In this document: piece by piece, positions 1 to 14,652 of the stretch | Numbering within the stretch: the stretch's first letter is position 1 | Layout: each line of letters starts with the position of its first letter | Origin: Dimorphilus gyrociliatus | Lineage: Eukaryota; Annelida; Polychaeta; Dinophilidae | Assembly: GCA_904063045.1 (NCBI GenBank) | Contig: CAJFCJ010000009.1 | Location: forward strand, 1,984,968-2,048,967 | Length of the DNA stretch: 64,000 nt | Reading direction: 5' to 3' | Notes under the pieces: model-generated | The model's input: only the letters and a program-made list of their open reading frames with translations | What the model was told of the DNA's origin: nothing | Databases searched by the model: none | Made by a program: the position numbers and the translations under genes

Positions 1-3000
1 TGGGTAAGATGATAGAGGAAAGAGTAGAAAATATAAATGATTTTGAATGGATAAGTCAACTACGTTACTATTGGTCTGATGAAAACCTTTATATAAGGGC
101 TGTAAACGCTGAATTTTTATACGGATACGAATACCTCGGTAATACTGGAAGATTAGTTATCACTCCACTAACTGATCGGTGCTACTTGACATTAACCGGA
201 GCTTTACATTTGAAATTTGGAGGAGCTCCAGCAGGTCCAGCAGGAACGGGTAAAACAGAGACAACAAAAGATTTAGGAAAAGCAATGGCCGTACAATGTG
301 TTGTATTCAATTGCTCTGATCAATTGGATTTTATGGCTATGGGTAAATTCTTCAAAGGTTTGGCTAGGTAATTTAAAAATAATGAATTTCAATATAAATT
401 GATTTTTAAATTGAAAAAACTTTACTACTTTCTAGTGCTGGAGCATGGGCTTGTTTCGATGAATTTAATAGAATTGACATTGAAGTATTATCTGTTGTTG
501 CTATGCAAATTACAACTATTCAAAAGGCACAACAGCAAAGGGTACGATAAATTGAATACTAATTTGCATATTGATAATTTAAACTTTTTAATTAGGTTGA
601 TAGATTTATGTTTGAAGGTGTTGAATTAGCTCTAAAACCATCTTGCGCTGTATTTATTACAATGAATCCAGGCTACGCCGGCCGTACGGAATTGCCTGAC
701 AACTTAAAGGCCCTTTTCCGACCTGTTGCTATGATGGTACCCGATTATGCATTAATTGCGGAGATATCATTATTTTCATTTGGTTTTTCGGATGCTAAAA
801 ATCTGTCCAAGAAAATTGTCACAACTTTTAAATTGTCTTCTGAACAATTGAGCTCACAGGATCATTATGATTTTGGTATGAGAGCTGTAAAGAGTGTTAT
901 ATCCGCTGCAGGTAATTTAAAACGTCAAAATCCGGATATGAATGAAGAATTAATAGCACTAAGAGCAATTAGAGATGTAAATGTACCGAAGTTCCTTATG
1001 GACGATCTGAAACTCTTTAATGGAATTGTTTCTGATTTGTTCCCAAATATTAAGTTAGTTATGCTATTTATATATAAAAGCATTGTTTTGCTAACATTAT
1101 TATTACCTTTAGGGAGGAGCCTATAGATTACGGTTCATTAGAGACGGCCTTGAGAAAATGCTGTACGAAAAATGGTCTAAAAGATGTTGATGGATTTATT
1201 CATAAATGTATACAATTATACGAAACAACAGTTGTAAGACATGGTCTTATGTTGGTTGGTCCAACAGGAAGTGGAAAAACGAAGGTTATTTTTCAAAAAC
1301 TATCGTAAATTAACTTATAAAATATACATTTCGTTTTCAATAGTGCTACGAAACTCTGCAAAAAGCGTCAACATCATTAAAAGGCGAGTTATCGCCGGCT
1401 GGAACAAATTTCGAGACAGTCTTAACTTGCGTACTAAATCCTAAATCTATTACCATGGGCCAATTATACGGTGAATTTGATCTTCTAACTCATGAATGGA
1501 CTGATGGTATTCTATCATCTCTTATTCGTGTTGGAGCCTCCTCAATGGATGAAGATAAGAGATGGTATATGTTTGATGGTCCAGTAGACGCCGTATGGAT
1601 TGAAAATATGAATACTGTTCTAGACGATAACAAAAAACTCTGTTTAAGTTCGGGTGAAATTATTAAATTGACTGAGAACATGACAATGATGTTTGAAGTA
1701 CAAGATTTGGCTGTAGCATCACCAGCCACAGTTTCACGTTGTGGTATGGTCTATCTTGAACCATCAATTCTTGGTTTACAACCATTTGTAGAATGCTGGT
1801 TAAAAAAATTACCTGACCTATTATACTCCTATCGAGATAAATTTCAAAGTTTATTCGATCATTTTCTGGAGCCTTCCATCAATCTGATTAGAAAGAAAAT
1901 GAAGGAGATCGTTCCAAGTGTCGATTCCAATTTAACATATAGCTTGTTAAAAATGTTGGATTGTTTCTTTAAACCATTCCTTCCAAAAGAAGTAAGTAAG
2001 AATTTCTATTATGCTAGGCAAAAAAAGAAACACCTACGAAATATTCTTAGGAAATAGATAATAGAAGAAAAAGTGTCAGTTTTATATAAGAGATGACACT
2101 ACTAAATCCATTTTAATAATAATTAAGAATACTATATTTTCTTTATAATTGATATATTTATCTATTTATATAAATTTATGTATTACCTTCAGTCGCGATC
2201 AGGTTATTCGGTAAGATTTATCAATAAATTCTCTGCTTTTTCCGCGATTGTGTACTTTTTTACTCGACTTTTATTTTTCTACTTTTACTTCCCGCCTTTT
2301 TCAATTTGAAGAAGAAGAAAGTCCTTTTCTTTTCCCCTCCTGTCTTTTTTTCTTTGGGGATAGCTAAAATATTCTATTATTCCTAGTCTTTTTCATATTT
2401 ATATAAATGTATATACTGCATATAAATATATACAGTATTTAATACAAAATTAGACCTATTTCTTTAGTATTACTGTTATTATTATTATTATTATTTTTTC
2501 TCGCTTTTATTCTATTAGAAATTATCTTCTTTTCAAAAAAAAATGGTAAGAAACGAGTAATTTAAGCTTATAAGCATTGATGATTACAAACTAGTCAATA
2601 TAACATATATTCATATTTTTGTCCTATTAATTATTATCAAGATTTATTTATAGATTTCTAATTAAATTCCATTTAATTTATAAATAACATATATGTATAT
2701 ATATATAAATTTATACGTGTTGAAAGACATCCTACTATATCTTCCATCCTAATGAGGTATCCTGATCAAAGCAAAGCAGAAAAACTCTTTGATCATTTAT
2801 CAAAAATAAATTAGAATAGTTACGTGTTTGATTCACTTAACAAATTAATTAATTTGTTTAATTATCAAAATATAATAAACATAGAAAAAAGATGCATGTC
2901 AAAGAAATTTATAAACGCATAAAAACATCATTTAAACAAATAATGACAATTACAAACATATAATTGTATTATTAGCATGACAAACAGTTTCGTAAGCGTC

Positions 3001-3107
3001 TATATGTTTTCATTTTTTAGGGACAGAACCTAAAATATGAAATGATTAATGTTTTTAATTGTATAGCCTATTTTACATTCATGTTTAAATGTATACAGTA
3101 TATCTAA

Positions 3108-3152
<45 letters not shown>

Positions 3153-6100
3153 CTGTATAAACTGTTTATCGTTCATTTACTTATTCAATATTTTATTTTT
3201 TTATTCTTTCTCTTTTCACTTTCAAAATTAATTTATCTTTGTATTTTCGCTATTCTTATAAAAATTTCTGAATTCAGGGTGACAAACCAATACCTATGGA
3301 ACGATTGGCAAGAATAGAAGAACTTATTGAACCTTGGTTTCTATTTTCTCTTGTTTGGTCTGTTGGAGCTACTGTAGATAATGATGGAAGAAAAAAATTT
3401 TCTGAATATATTCGGGAAGAGTCTAAATCATTTGGAGTAAGTTTATAAAGATTACATTTTATACGAGATAACCTATATCGAGTTTCTTTACTTTATAGAT
3501 AAAACTTGAATTTCCATCTGATGGATTAGTATACGATTATAGATTAGATGATGCTGATATATCGCTACCTGCAGCGGAAGAAGAAGAAGAGGAAGAGTTA
3601 AAAAAGAGAAAGGTACGTTTGAAATCAATGTTAGCATATTACATAATTAATCAGTAAAGGTACCGTTAAACGAAAGATCGTCGTCATAGTAACTTTTCTT
3701 TTAAATAAAAACATCTAAATATAAATTACAAAAAGCAAAAACAAATATCATATATAAATTTTTAGAAGCGTCGTATGTTGTTGCAAAATCCTAATCAAGA
3801 GATAAATGAAGAAGATTTAGAAGAACGTCCCAAAAATACTACGGTTTGAAAATAGACAATTATAAAAGAAACCGTCCCATAAAACTATAAAAATATGTTT
3901 AAAATATAAAAATTGAACGATTTTACAACAAAATCAAAACAATTTCTTATATTTTATGTTTTTTTTTCTACCCTTTATTCACTTTTTCTTTATTATTTAT
4001 TATTAAATTTTTGTATTCTTTTTTTTTTAAAAAAAAAAGAAATAAGAAAAAAATGTTTTTTTTCTTCTTAATTTTGGTTTTTACATCCAAAATTTTAGAA
4101 AAGTTAAAAATAGAATATACATATATATCTATATCTATATATAAATGGCTGAAAAATATATTAATTTTCTAACTCTTCTTTCTCATAGGCCTAACAATTT
4201 ATAAAAAAATATGAACAAGATTTTGAGAGATGTTATTCCAATCGAAATCTTATTTTTTGATGAATTTTCTCTGCATTTACTTTCAAGATTAAGAAATAAG
4301 AGAGTTTTATTAATTAAAGCGTTTTTTATAAATAGGTTCAATGGATCGGCTGGATGGAAAATATACCCGAATATGTTATAACTACAGATATGAAATTTTC
4401 CGATATCATTGTGCCTACATTAGATACTGTACGATCTGCTTTCCTACTCGAAATGCTCTTAACCAACAATAAAACGGTTGCTTGCGTTGGACCAACAGGA
4501 ACGGGAAAATCTCTAGCAATTGCTAACAAGCTGGCCAGATCAATGCCTAAAGAATATATACCAGAATTTATTACATTTTCGGCTAAGACGAGTGCAAATC
4601 AAACCCAAGATTTAATTGATGGTAAATTAGATAAGAGAAGAAAAGGAGTATTTGGCCCACCATTAGGAAAATACTTCCTTTTCTTTGTTGACGATCTGAA
4701 TATGCCAGCGCTGGAAGTTTACGGTGCACAGCCTCCTATTGAACTTATCCGCCAATGGATGGACTTTGGTGGTTGGTATGATAGAAAGGCTATTGGAGAA
4801 TTTAGAAATTTGGTAGACGTCAATTTTATTGGAGCTATGGGACCACCTGGGGGAGGAAGAAATCCCATTACGCCTCGTCTCTTAAGACATTTTAATTATT
4901 TGTCTTTTACCGAATTAGAAGAGGAAAGCATGATGACCATTTTCGGTAGAATTCTCAATTTTTGGATAAGCAACAATGCTGGTTTATCTCATTTAAATGA
5001 AAACATGGTCAAAACGTGCATTAGTGTTTATAGTACTATTACAACCCAATTACTACCGACTCCGGCTAAATCCCATTATACTTTCAATTTGAGAGATTTA
5101 TCAAAAGTTTTTCAAGGTATGCTTATGGCTGATCCTTCAAAAATTGCTAACGAGCAAGAATTACTAAGATTATGGTACCATGAGAGTGCCAGAGTATTTT
5201 CTGATAGGTTGGTTAACGATGACGATAGAAAATGGTTTAAGGAACTTTTGGAGAGTAAGATAAAAAACGATTACAATATTGAACCTTCTGAGGTGATTAC
5301 TAGCGAACCTCTAATGTACGGCGACTTTCTCAATCCAACCGATAAACAATACACCGAAATGGCCGATCATGAAAAGCTTACTGCAAGTGTGGAGGAAGGC
5401 TTAGAAGACTATAACCAAATTAATACTGCAAGAATGAATTTAGTTCTCTTTATGGATGCTATAAAACATCTAAGTAGAATAGCGCGTATCATAAGGCAGC
5501 CTCAAGGCAATGCTCTCCTTCTCGGTGTGGGCGGTTCGGGAAGGCAGTCTTTAACTCGATTAGCCGCTCATATGTAAGTTTTAACCTTATAAGTTGCACA
5601 GGGGAGGGAAAATTTACATGTAATTACTAAACTTTTGTAAACAGAGCGGAATACGATCTCTTCCAAATCGAATTATCAAAAAATTACGGTGTAAATGAGT
5701 GGAGAGAAGATTTGAAAAAGGCTATGATGAAAGCTGGATTGGAAAATAATCCTATGGTTTTCCTCTTTAGCGATACTCAAATTAAAAATGAGTCTTTTCT
5801 AGAAGATATAAATAATATCTTAAATAGTGGTGATGTACCAAATCTGTACGGTTTGGACGAATTAGATTCCATCTATAACACTATGAAGCCAATTGTCCAA
5901 GATGAGGGTTTACAAGCAACTAAAACCAACCTTTTCAGCGCTTTCACAAAAAGAATTAGATCTAATTTGCATACAGTAATCACAATGAGCCCCATTGGAG
6001 AAGTGTTTAGGGCTAGACTGAGACAGTTTCCTGCTCTTGTCAATTGTTGCACTATCGATTGGTTTTCGGAGTGGCCTGCCGATGCCCTCAGATCGGTAGC

Positions 6101-9100
6101 CCTAAGATTCCTACAAGACGCTCCAGATGTAGATGCGAGTGGAGATATACTCGAAGGTCTTGTTAATATGTGCCAAGAAATTCATATATCCGTTACGAAA
6201 AACTCAGTATTATATTTATCCGAACTCTCTCGTCACAATTACGTTACTCCTACATCATATTTGGAATTAATTAACACTTTCGTCAAGTTAACAAAACTAA
6301 AAAAGACTGAATTAATGAATGCAAGGGATAGAACGAAAACTGGATTGGACAAACTACTTTCAACTGCAGAAGATGTTGCCAAGTTACAAGAAGAACTTAA
6401 ACATATGAAACCTCTTTTAGAGGAGGCCGTTCAAGAATCTAAAGCAACTATGGAGCAAATTGCGAAAGATACAATTGTAGCTGAGGAAACTAGAACTGTA
6501 GTTCAGAAGGAAGAAACGGAGGCTAGAAATAAAGAAAAAGAAACTCAAGCTATAGCTACAGATGCTCAGCGAGATTTGGATGAAGCATTACCGGCTCTAG
6601 ATGCTGCTTTGCTATCCCTAAAATCTCTTAATAGGAACGATGTTGTTGAAGTAAGAGCTATGCAACGTCCTCCAGAAGGTGTTCAAATGGTTATTCAAGC
6701 AGTTTGTATCATGAAAGGGGTTAGGCCGAAAAAAGTTGCGGGAGATAAACCCGGAAGTAAAATTGATGATTACTGGGAACCCGGAAAAGGCTTATTGACA
6801 GATCCTCAAAAGTTTTTAGAGTCATTGTTCACTTTTGATAAAGATAATATACCAGACGACAGAATTCAAAAAATTCAACCATACATCGATTCCGAGTCAT
6901 TTACACCGGCCAATATAGCCAAAGTATCGAAAGCTTGCACAAGTATTTGCCAATGGGTACGAGCTATGCATAAATATCATTTTGTAGCCAGAGGTGTTGC
7001 TCCAAAACGTGAAGCTCTAAAAATTGCTGAAGCCGACTTGGAAAAGACACAAAAAATCTTAGCCGATGCCAAAGCACGATTGATGGAGGTGGAAAATGGT
7101 GTTGCAACACTAAAGGCAAAATATGATGACTCTGTTAAAAAGAAAGCTGAGCTAGAAAATAAATGCGAAGAATGTGAAGCGAAGTTAGGACGGGCTCACA
7201 AATTGATTGGAGGATTAGCTGACGAAAAGATAAGATGGCAAGAATCAGTAGAAGAATTGAATGCAACTTTAGCAAATATTATAGGCGATATTTTAATTTC
7301 TGCTGGATACGTTTCCTATTTAGGATCTTTTAATGGAGCGTACAGACATAAAATGTTAGAGGAATGGGTAGAAAAACTAGGTGAACATAGCGTCCCATTT
7401 AATTCTGATCCAAATTTAATTAAAGTAATGAGTGATCCAGTTAAAATTAGAACTTGGCAGATTGCTGGACTACCTAAGGACAATCTTTCTGTTGAAAATG
7501 GTGTAATTGTTCAATTTTCTTCTAGATGGCCTCTATTTATTGATCCTCAGGGTCAGGCAAATAAATGGGTTAAAAATTTGGAGAAAGAGAATGGTATTGA
7601 TGTAATTAAATTAAGTGATAAAGACTTCTTGAGAAGTTTGGAAAATGCTGTTAGATTTGGAAAGCCTTGCCTTCTAGAAAATGTAGCCGAAGAATTGGAT
7701 CCGGCACTTGAACCAATCCTCTTGAAGCAAGTTTTCAAACAGCAAGGAAGTTTAGTTATCAAGCTGGGAGATGCTGTTATTCCCTATCACGAAGATTTCA
7801 AATTTTATATCACTACAAAATTACCAAATCCGCACTATACACCTGAAACGTCAACAAAAGTGACACTTGTTAATTTTACTCTATCACCAAGCGGTTTGGA
7901 GGATCAACTGCTGGGTATTGTCGTTGCTGAAGAGAGACCCGATTTGGAAGAAGCTAAAAATCAACTGATAGTCTCGACCGCAAAAATGAAATCGGAATTG
8001 AAAGAGATTGAAGATAAGATACTTCACAGACTATCGGCATCTGAAGGAAGTCCAGTTGATGATATTGATTTAATTCAAACTTTAGAAGCTTCAAAATTTA
8101 AATCGGAAGAGATTAAACAAAAGGTCGTCATTGCCGAACAAACAGAAAAGGATATCGATGAGACAAGAAGTCAATATATTCCGGTAGCGGTTAATACACA
8201 AATCCTCTTCTTCTGCGTAGCAGACTTAGCTAATATAGATCCTATGTATCAGTATTCACTCGAGTGGTTCATTGGCATATTTTTAGGAGGAATTAGTAAT
8301 GCTGAACGGGCAGACAAGCTAGCTCAGAGAATTGAAAATATAAATGAGTATTTCACATTCTCCTTATACTCCAACGTTTGCAGGAGTTTATTCGAAAAAC
8401 ATAAATTATTATTTGCATTCTTATTGTGTGTGCGAATTCTTATGTACAAAGGCAAGATTAATATGGATGAGTGGAGATATCTATTAGCTGGCGGTACCCA
8501 CAAGGTAAAAGATATGAATAACCCAGCTCCTGAATGGCTTTCTGAACGTTCTTGGGGTGAAATACTTACTCTATCATACTTATCATCTTTTGCTTCTTTT
8601 GCGGATGACTTTCCTAATCTTCTACAAGGATTTAAAAAGATATTCGATTCTATTGAACCTCATAAAGAAGAGTTACCAGGTAAATGGGCTGAAGAATTGG
8701 ACGATTTCCAAAAATTACTTGTACTCCGTTGCCTTCGAGCTGATAAAGTGACAAATGCTATGCAAGACTACGTTTCTAATCATCTAGGTCAAAGATTTAT
8801 AGAACCCCAAACAGCAGATTTAAATCTCGTCTTCAAAGATTCATCACCAACAACGCCACTCATATTCGTGCTAAGTGTGGGTACTGATCCGGCTGCAGAT
8901 TTATACAAATTTGCAGAAGAGATGAGATTCTCGAAGAAACTAAGCGCTATATCACTTGGTCAGGGTCAGGGACCTAGAGCCGAAGCTATGATGAAATCAG
9001 CTATGGAAAGAGGCAAGTGGGTATTTTTCCAGAATTGCCATTTAGCTCCAAGTTGGATGCCCAGCTTAGAGAGGCTAGTTGAACAAATTGACCCGGATAA

Positions 9101-10643
9101 AGTACACAGAGATTTCAGGCTTTGGTTGACATCTATGCCAAGCCCTAAATTTCCTGTTTACATTCTACAGAATGGTTCGAAAATGACTGTAGAACCACCC
9201 AGAGGAATAAAGGCAAATCTATTACGATCCTACACATCTTTTACCGATGATTTCCTTATGTCGTGTGGTCTTAGGGCGTTTGAGTTTAAGTATCTGCTAT
9301 TATCACTTTGCCTTTTCCACGGTGTTGTTCTTGAAAGAAGGAAATTTGGACCTTTAGGATTTAATATACCTTATGAATTTACAAATGGAGATTTACGAAT
9401 ATGTATATCTCAGCTAAAAATGTTCTTGGAAGAGTATGAAGATATTCCCTACAAAGTTCTGAAATATACCGCAGGCCATATTAACTATGGCGGAAGAGTA
9501 ACTGACGACTGGGACAGACGTTGTCTTATGAATGTGCTTAATGACTTTTACAGATCGACTGTTCTAGATGCTCAGCATAAATATAGCTCATCAGGAATAT
9601 ACAAGCAAATTGATCCAGATAATGATTTAAAAGGTTATATCGCCTTCATTAAGAGTTTACCAATTAATGATACACCAGAAATATTCGGTTTACACGACAA
9701 TGCCAACATCACCTTTGCTCAGAATGAAACCTTCCTTTGCTTAGACGCTCTTCTAAAATTACAACCGAGATCGTCATCTGGTGGAGGAGCATCAAGAGAA
9801 GAAATTATGGAGAAAACAGCAAAAGATATACTGAACTCTGTACCAAATCCAATCCCTATCGGACCCGTAATGGAGAAATATCCAGTTCTATACGAACAGA
9901 GTATGAATACAGTTCTTAGTCAGGAAGTTATACGATACAATAGATTATTAAACACCATTCACAAGAGTCTTAATGATCTTCTGAAGGCCCTAAAGGGTCT
10001 TGTTGTTATGTCTCAAGAATTGGAAAATATGGCAAACTCCCTATTTATTAACCAAGTACCATCTCTTTGGTCGGGAAAAGCATATCCATCACTAAAACCA
10101 TTGGCATCATGGGTAATCGATCTAGAACACAGAGTAGAGTTTATTCAAGATTGGATTAAGGGTGGAATTCCATCTGTCTTCTGGATTTCAGGTTTCTTCT
10201 TTCCTCAAGCCTTCTTGACGGGAACTTTGCAGAATTTCGCGAGAAAGAAAGTTATTTCTATTGATACGATTAATTTCAGTTTCGAAGTAATGAGAGAATC
10301 GGCAAACGAACTAAAGGAGCATCCAGAAGACGGTTGCTATATAAGAGGACTTTTTCTAGAGGGTTGCCGCTGGGATCCTGCTAGGCATCAATTAACAGAA
10401 TCAAGGCCAAAAGAACTATATACAGATGTGCCATGTATATGGCTTATACCAATGGCTAATAGAAAACCTCCAAGTGACGGTATTTACGATTGTCCAGTTT
10501 ATAAAACCTTAACAAGAGCAGGAACTCTATCAACGACTGGACATTCCACAAACTTTGTTTTTGCAGTCGAATTACCCACAGATAAAGAACAAAAATATTG
10601 GATTCAAAGAGGCGTCGCTATGCTTTGCGCACTAAACTATTGA
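1..10643 (+). CDS. Axonemal dynein heavy chain, single-headed inner-arm type (5' truncated)
   Basis: Motor subunit of an inner dynein arm; it hydrolyses ATP to slide axonemal microtubule doublets. Exons: <1-367, 436-541, 596-1053, 1113-1284, 1344-1991, 3278-3436, 3499-3612, 3766-3843, 4336-5573 and 5645-10643. They join in phase to about 2,778 residues of a protein that is normally near 4,000; the tail lies upstream of the window. Four AAA P-loops are visible: AAA1 GPAGTGKT (234-257), AAA2 GPTGSGKT (1258-1281), AAA3 GPTGTGKS (4489-4512) and AAA4 GVGGSGR (5524-5544). The AAA1 Walker B, CFDEFNRI, follows in exon 2. The last exon carries the antiparallel coiled-coil stalk with its microtubule-binding tip, AAA5, AAA6 and the C-terminal domain ending near [14 protein letters not shown]. 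Similarity is closest to the DNAH3/DNAH7/DNAH12 group; I cannot choose among them. The single 5-kb last exon contrasts with the short exons upstream. A poly(A) signal AATAAA lies at 10776-10781. Confidence 0.95.
1992..3277 (+). other. Long dynein intron (1.3 kb), AT-rich with TA microsatellite
   Basis: This intron is about twenty times longer than most introns of the window. It holds AT-rich low-complexity sequence and a (TA)n tract at about 3111-3150 that ends in TACTGTATA. No open frame with recognisable coding content was seen on either strand. The splice sites GTAAGTAAG at 1992 and ATTCAG ending at 3277 are good, and the flanking protein reads through in phase. Confidence 0.8.
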
Positions 10644-11813
10644 TCCGATTATTTAACAAAGACGCTGCTAGAAATCTTGTACGATATAAACATTTATTTA
10701 ATAGACAACGTTTTAAGCTATTCTTATATTTTATATATATTTTGTTTTTATAATTATTCTACACATTCAAAATGGAATAAAATAACATTCTTAAGGCAAT
10801 AACAACAAAAACATGTAATATTCCTCTCATAGGTAGATGGCGTTGTAGTTGATTTATTAGCTGGGCTATCTTTGCTATATAAATAGTAAAAGAAACTTAC
10901 TTATTTGGAAGACAAATAGTTCGGTTTACTCCGTGAGAAATATTAATTGAAAAGAGTAGTAATAACAATAGTAATAATCGAACGTCAACATAGAGTAAAG
11001 AGAGAAAGAGAGCGAGAGAGCAAGAAGGAAGATTTAAATTCTCAGTTATAAAAGAGAAAGCCCAGGAAAATTTTATCACCAAATATGTCATTTAAATTTA
11101 TTGTATTTACTGTTCTAGTAATGAGAACAAGATGATATTTCAGTGAATAACCCTTTAGTTTATCATTAAACCTAAATGAACTTTGAGGAGAGATGGCCCT
11201 TTTTTGTTTTTTATAGAATATAATACAACACTATATAGTATAGTTTTGTTTTTTTGGATTTATTGACTTGTTTATTAGTAATAAAAGAATAAATTGATTG
11301 TATAATAGACTGAAGAGTGACAAATTATTGACTAATTTTCATATTAAAATATACAGGAAGAGAATATGCTCTTAAATTATACTGGATGTGTAAATAGGGG
11401 AGGGAAGGGAGGATGATTTTAACCAAGGACGTCAAAGGGGCGGTATGTAATGTGTTTAATCAAACAAAATAATTGCAGGGACAGAATTTTTTTTCTTTTC
11501 GAAGCCTGAAATTTATAAATATCTTCTTTATATATATAATCTATCTTTCAACAAAGAAACTGCTATTTAACTATATCTACTAATCGTTTCAATCTTTTGC
11601 TGTAATAACTCATTGCTAAAGAAATGAAATTTCTATAGAATATCATTGCTGTCGACTTTGACAGCGCTGATAGGATACTATGTAAGATGTAGGTGGCGTT
11701 TTAGATATTTCTGTGGACGGTAGCATTCGAAACTAGATCCGACAGTAGGCCTTTCTAATAAAGATATCTTATTTTTTCAAATTTCCTTTTATGTTTTATT
11801 TCAATACTTAAAG
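10644..11813. other. Intergenic: dynein 3' UTR and upstream region of the LHFPL6-like gene
   Basis: The dynein poly(A) signal is at 10776-10781. The rest is AT-rich. A purine-rich GAGA-type stretch lies near 11000-11030. No coding region on either strand could be supported. Confidence 0.7.
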
Positions 11814-13014
11814 ATGAAAACAATGTTACCTACCCAAGAAGGAAACCATCATAAAAAATTGAACAAGATTGGAATAGGATGGGTCTTCCTCTCTGTAATT
11901 TGTGCGTTTAGCTGCTCAGTAGGATTCTATGCTCCATACTGGCTAAATGGAAAATTTATAAATGGTACGGAATCTCATCTTGGAATATTCCGGCGATGTA
12001 ACTATTTAAAATTAAATAAAGGAGAACTGGAAACAGTTAAAGATTGCGGTATGTACAAGACATTCTCGGACATCCCAAGTACTTGGTGGAAGGTTAGCAC
12101 ATTGACTGTTGGTTGTTCAACATTTCTCACGGCAACAGTAGCTTTTGTTGGATTGTTCGCTTCTTGTATACGAGACGCCCTCTCGCGAACTATTATTAAA
12201 TTATCTGGACTCTTCCAGGCGTTTTCCGGTGAGTGTTACTAGGCCTATGAGACCGTTTATAAGCACACCCTATCTCGTGCGTATTAATCCTCTTTTTATC
12301 GTTTGCTTTCTAATGAAAAACAGCAAAGACATAAAAGCAAAGAAAGCTTCTTTTCTTAACCGGAATTGACTGTACCGGAAAAGGAATATTTTTCTCACCA
12401 TTTTTGCTATAATAGGTTTTTTTGGTTGAAGAATCATATATAGTATTTAAAGTAACAAAAAAAAATCAGGAATAGAAAGTTCTCTTGCCAAGCTCTTTCA
12501 TGTTATTCATTTTCTACCTTTTAAAGCGGACAATATAGCGACAAGAAGCGAAATTTAATCGCTCCCCTATTCTCTAAGGATTCCTTCGTGGATAGCCTAT
12601 TTGTTTATGCATGTAAACAAAATATAAAATCTACACCCTTATTCCAGGGATAAATACCAGCATCTAAACGGTAGAAATGAAATATATTTGACAGAAAACA
12701 TTTTAATCTTCCAGAAATGTCGGACTAATTGAAAAGAAACTTGCATACTGCTTATCCAAGAGTAGAATATATAAAGAAATAGCCAGGGAGAGGGAAATCA
12801 CGTCTAGAATATAAACGCTTATTACCCTTCGCGGTTTGTCAGATACGTCACGCCTCTTCTCTTGATAGGCTCAAATAAGCCCGTTTAAGCACGTATTTTT
12901 ATTTTTGTTTAATTCAGCTTTTAATCTGGAGATAATAATCTAAATTATTCGTAATTTACGATTTCCTTTTATCGAATTAAATTCTAGCTTGGACATTGAT
13001 TAATACATACTCCA

Positions 13015-13050
<36 letters not shown>

Positions 13051-14116
13051 AATAGTCAAAGGGCGGGATGAAGAGAGAAAAACGAAAAGATTTTCGAGTT
13101 TATTATAAAATGAAGAAAAAAAAGACGAAAAAAATAATCCTATTGTCACGTGATTATCAGTCTTTTCCAGCCTAATTCCTTTTAAGAATGGAAAGGGAGG
13201 AGGGGTATTTTTCGAGATAGGGAATAGGTGGTAAATGCTGACCCGTCGAGGATTAATCTTTTCGCGATTAGTTTTATTTACGCTCCAATTATTATAAATG
13301 GATCCTCAGCTAAACCCGCTATTTATAGGGAGAATACAAAATACTGTTGCTCTTGGTAACTAAATTGCATTTTACGACTAAAAGAAGAAATTTTTCTTTT
13401 GCATATATATTTATAAGTCTTGACAAACATAGTTTGTAGGAACACACGATAAAATCTGTATTTTTAATTTAAAAATACTTGTTTCCTATATTAAAAAAGG
13501 ATTAGGCAAGTAGAGAATTCAAACGAGAAGAATTTAAATTGATTCTTCCCTCCAGCAAGAAATTAACTTCTCCTTTAGCCTTTAGAAACTAGCTTTCGAA
13601 TAATTCCCATAATTCGGCTGTATTTTTCTTGCTTTCCTGCTCCTATTATTTCTTTTATTTTTTTATTTTCGTGTATTAATTATATCTATTTATTATTTAT
13701 TATATGTTATTGTTAATCTGTCATTGCAGGAGTATTAATGGCTGCAACTTGCATTCTTTTCTATCCTTTGGGTTGGGCAAACTCCGAATCGAAACAAGTA
13801 TGTGGAGATGAAGCGCGCAATTATAAATTAGGTTAATTAAAGCACATTTTCTACTCTCTTAACCCTCATTCTTTTTATTTATGCTCGTCCCATTTTATCC
13901 ATTTCCCTTACTTTTAGCGTTAATAATGTGATAATATTGCAAACAGGGCATTGCAGTTTGGGTTGGACGTACTTTCTCGCTTCGGGCACAGCAATTTTAG
14001 AGCTTGTTTGCTTTATTCTAACACGTTACAGCATCAGACCGAGATATGATAATCCAATGAAATACGCCTCTGTTAAAGCCTCTTGCTCTCAAACAACGGA
14101 AATACAACAGCTGTAA
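11814..14116 (+). CDS. LHFPL6: LHFPL tetraspan subfamily protein, LHFPL6-type
   Basis: Four-pass membrane protein of the LHFPL family (claudin/tetraspan-like). The role of LHFPL6 is poorly known; relatives assist hair-cell and GABA-receptor complexes. Exons 11814-12228, 13730-13831 and 13947-14116 join in phase to 228 residues, a normal family length. A hydrophobic segment at about residues 21-45 contains GFYAPYWL. It is followed by an extracellular loop with FRRC, a Cys-x-x-Tyr and IPSTWW, as in vertebrate LHFPL6. Two further helices and the family pattern CG...LGHCSLGWTYFLA precede the fourth helix. The first intron is long (1.5 kb) and contains a (GA)n tract; the second is 115 bases. A poly(A) signal AATAAA overlaps 14159-14164. 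Assignment to LHFPL6 rather than LHFPL3/4/5 rests on the GFxxPYWL and FRRCxY features. Confidence 0.88.
13021..13049. repeat. (GA)n microsatellite in LHFPL6-like intron 1
   Basis: Fourteen or so uninterrupted GA units inside the 1.5-kb first intron of the LHFPL6-like gene. A purine-rich stretch continues to about 13130. Confidence 0.9.
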
Positions 14117-14652
14117 AGGAATGAAAATATTAAGTAAAAACCCTCTTTGTATCTCGAAAATAAACTAGAGATGACGCTATTGGTCAGACGAAAAGTTTAG
14201 ATCGATTTATTAATGAAGAAAGAGAAGAATTAAAAGATTTATCAACGCTTCTTCAAATGCAAATTGATGTTAAAAACCTTTATTATTGAGAATCTATGCC
14301 TTTTATATGAGAAAATTAGTAAACTAATGTTGAAACCATATAAATTTGAAATATTGAATTGTAAATATAAGATAATGTTGTTTTTTTCAGTAATTCCTGC
14401 TTTTTACCTAGTAAAAGAACGTTATTAAAAAAAGACTTTTATATATTATATGTCATTGACCTTTTATATTTAAATAAACGGTTAAAGTATTGCTAAGTCT
14501 TTACTTAAGACGTTAGAATGTCCAGATGGCGGCTCTTAATTATCATAAAAATATAGCAGTAGGCATTAACATAATTATGAATATTAATAAGAAATAGGAA
14601 AACTTTGCCTATAGTCTTGGACTATCTTACGAATTGTATTTGAGCTGGAAGG
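14117..14652. other. Intergenic between LHFPL6-like and SLC18-like genes
   Basis: AT-rich spacer of about 540 bases with the LHFPL6 poly(A) signal at its left edge. No coding frame or RNA gene was recognised. Confidence 0.7.

Noticed and set aside
1490-1729. Minus-strand frame inside the dynein AAA2 region
   Set aside because: Antisense shadow of a clearly coding dynein exon. The same applies to the minus-strand frames at 4338-4529, 7553-7762, 15794-15991, 27739-28053, 45916-46194 and 58804-59114.
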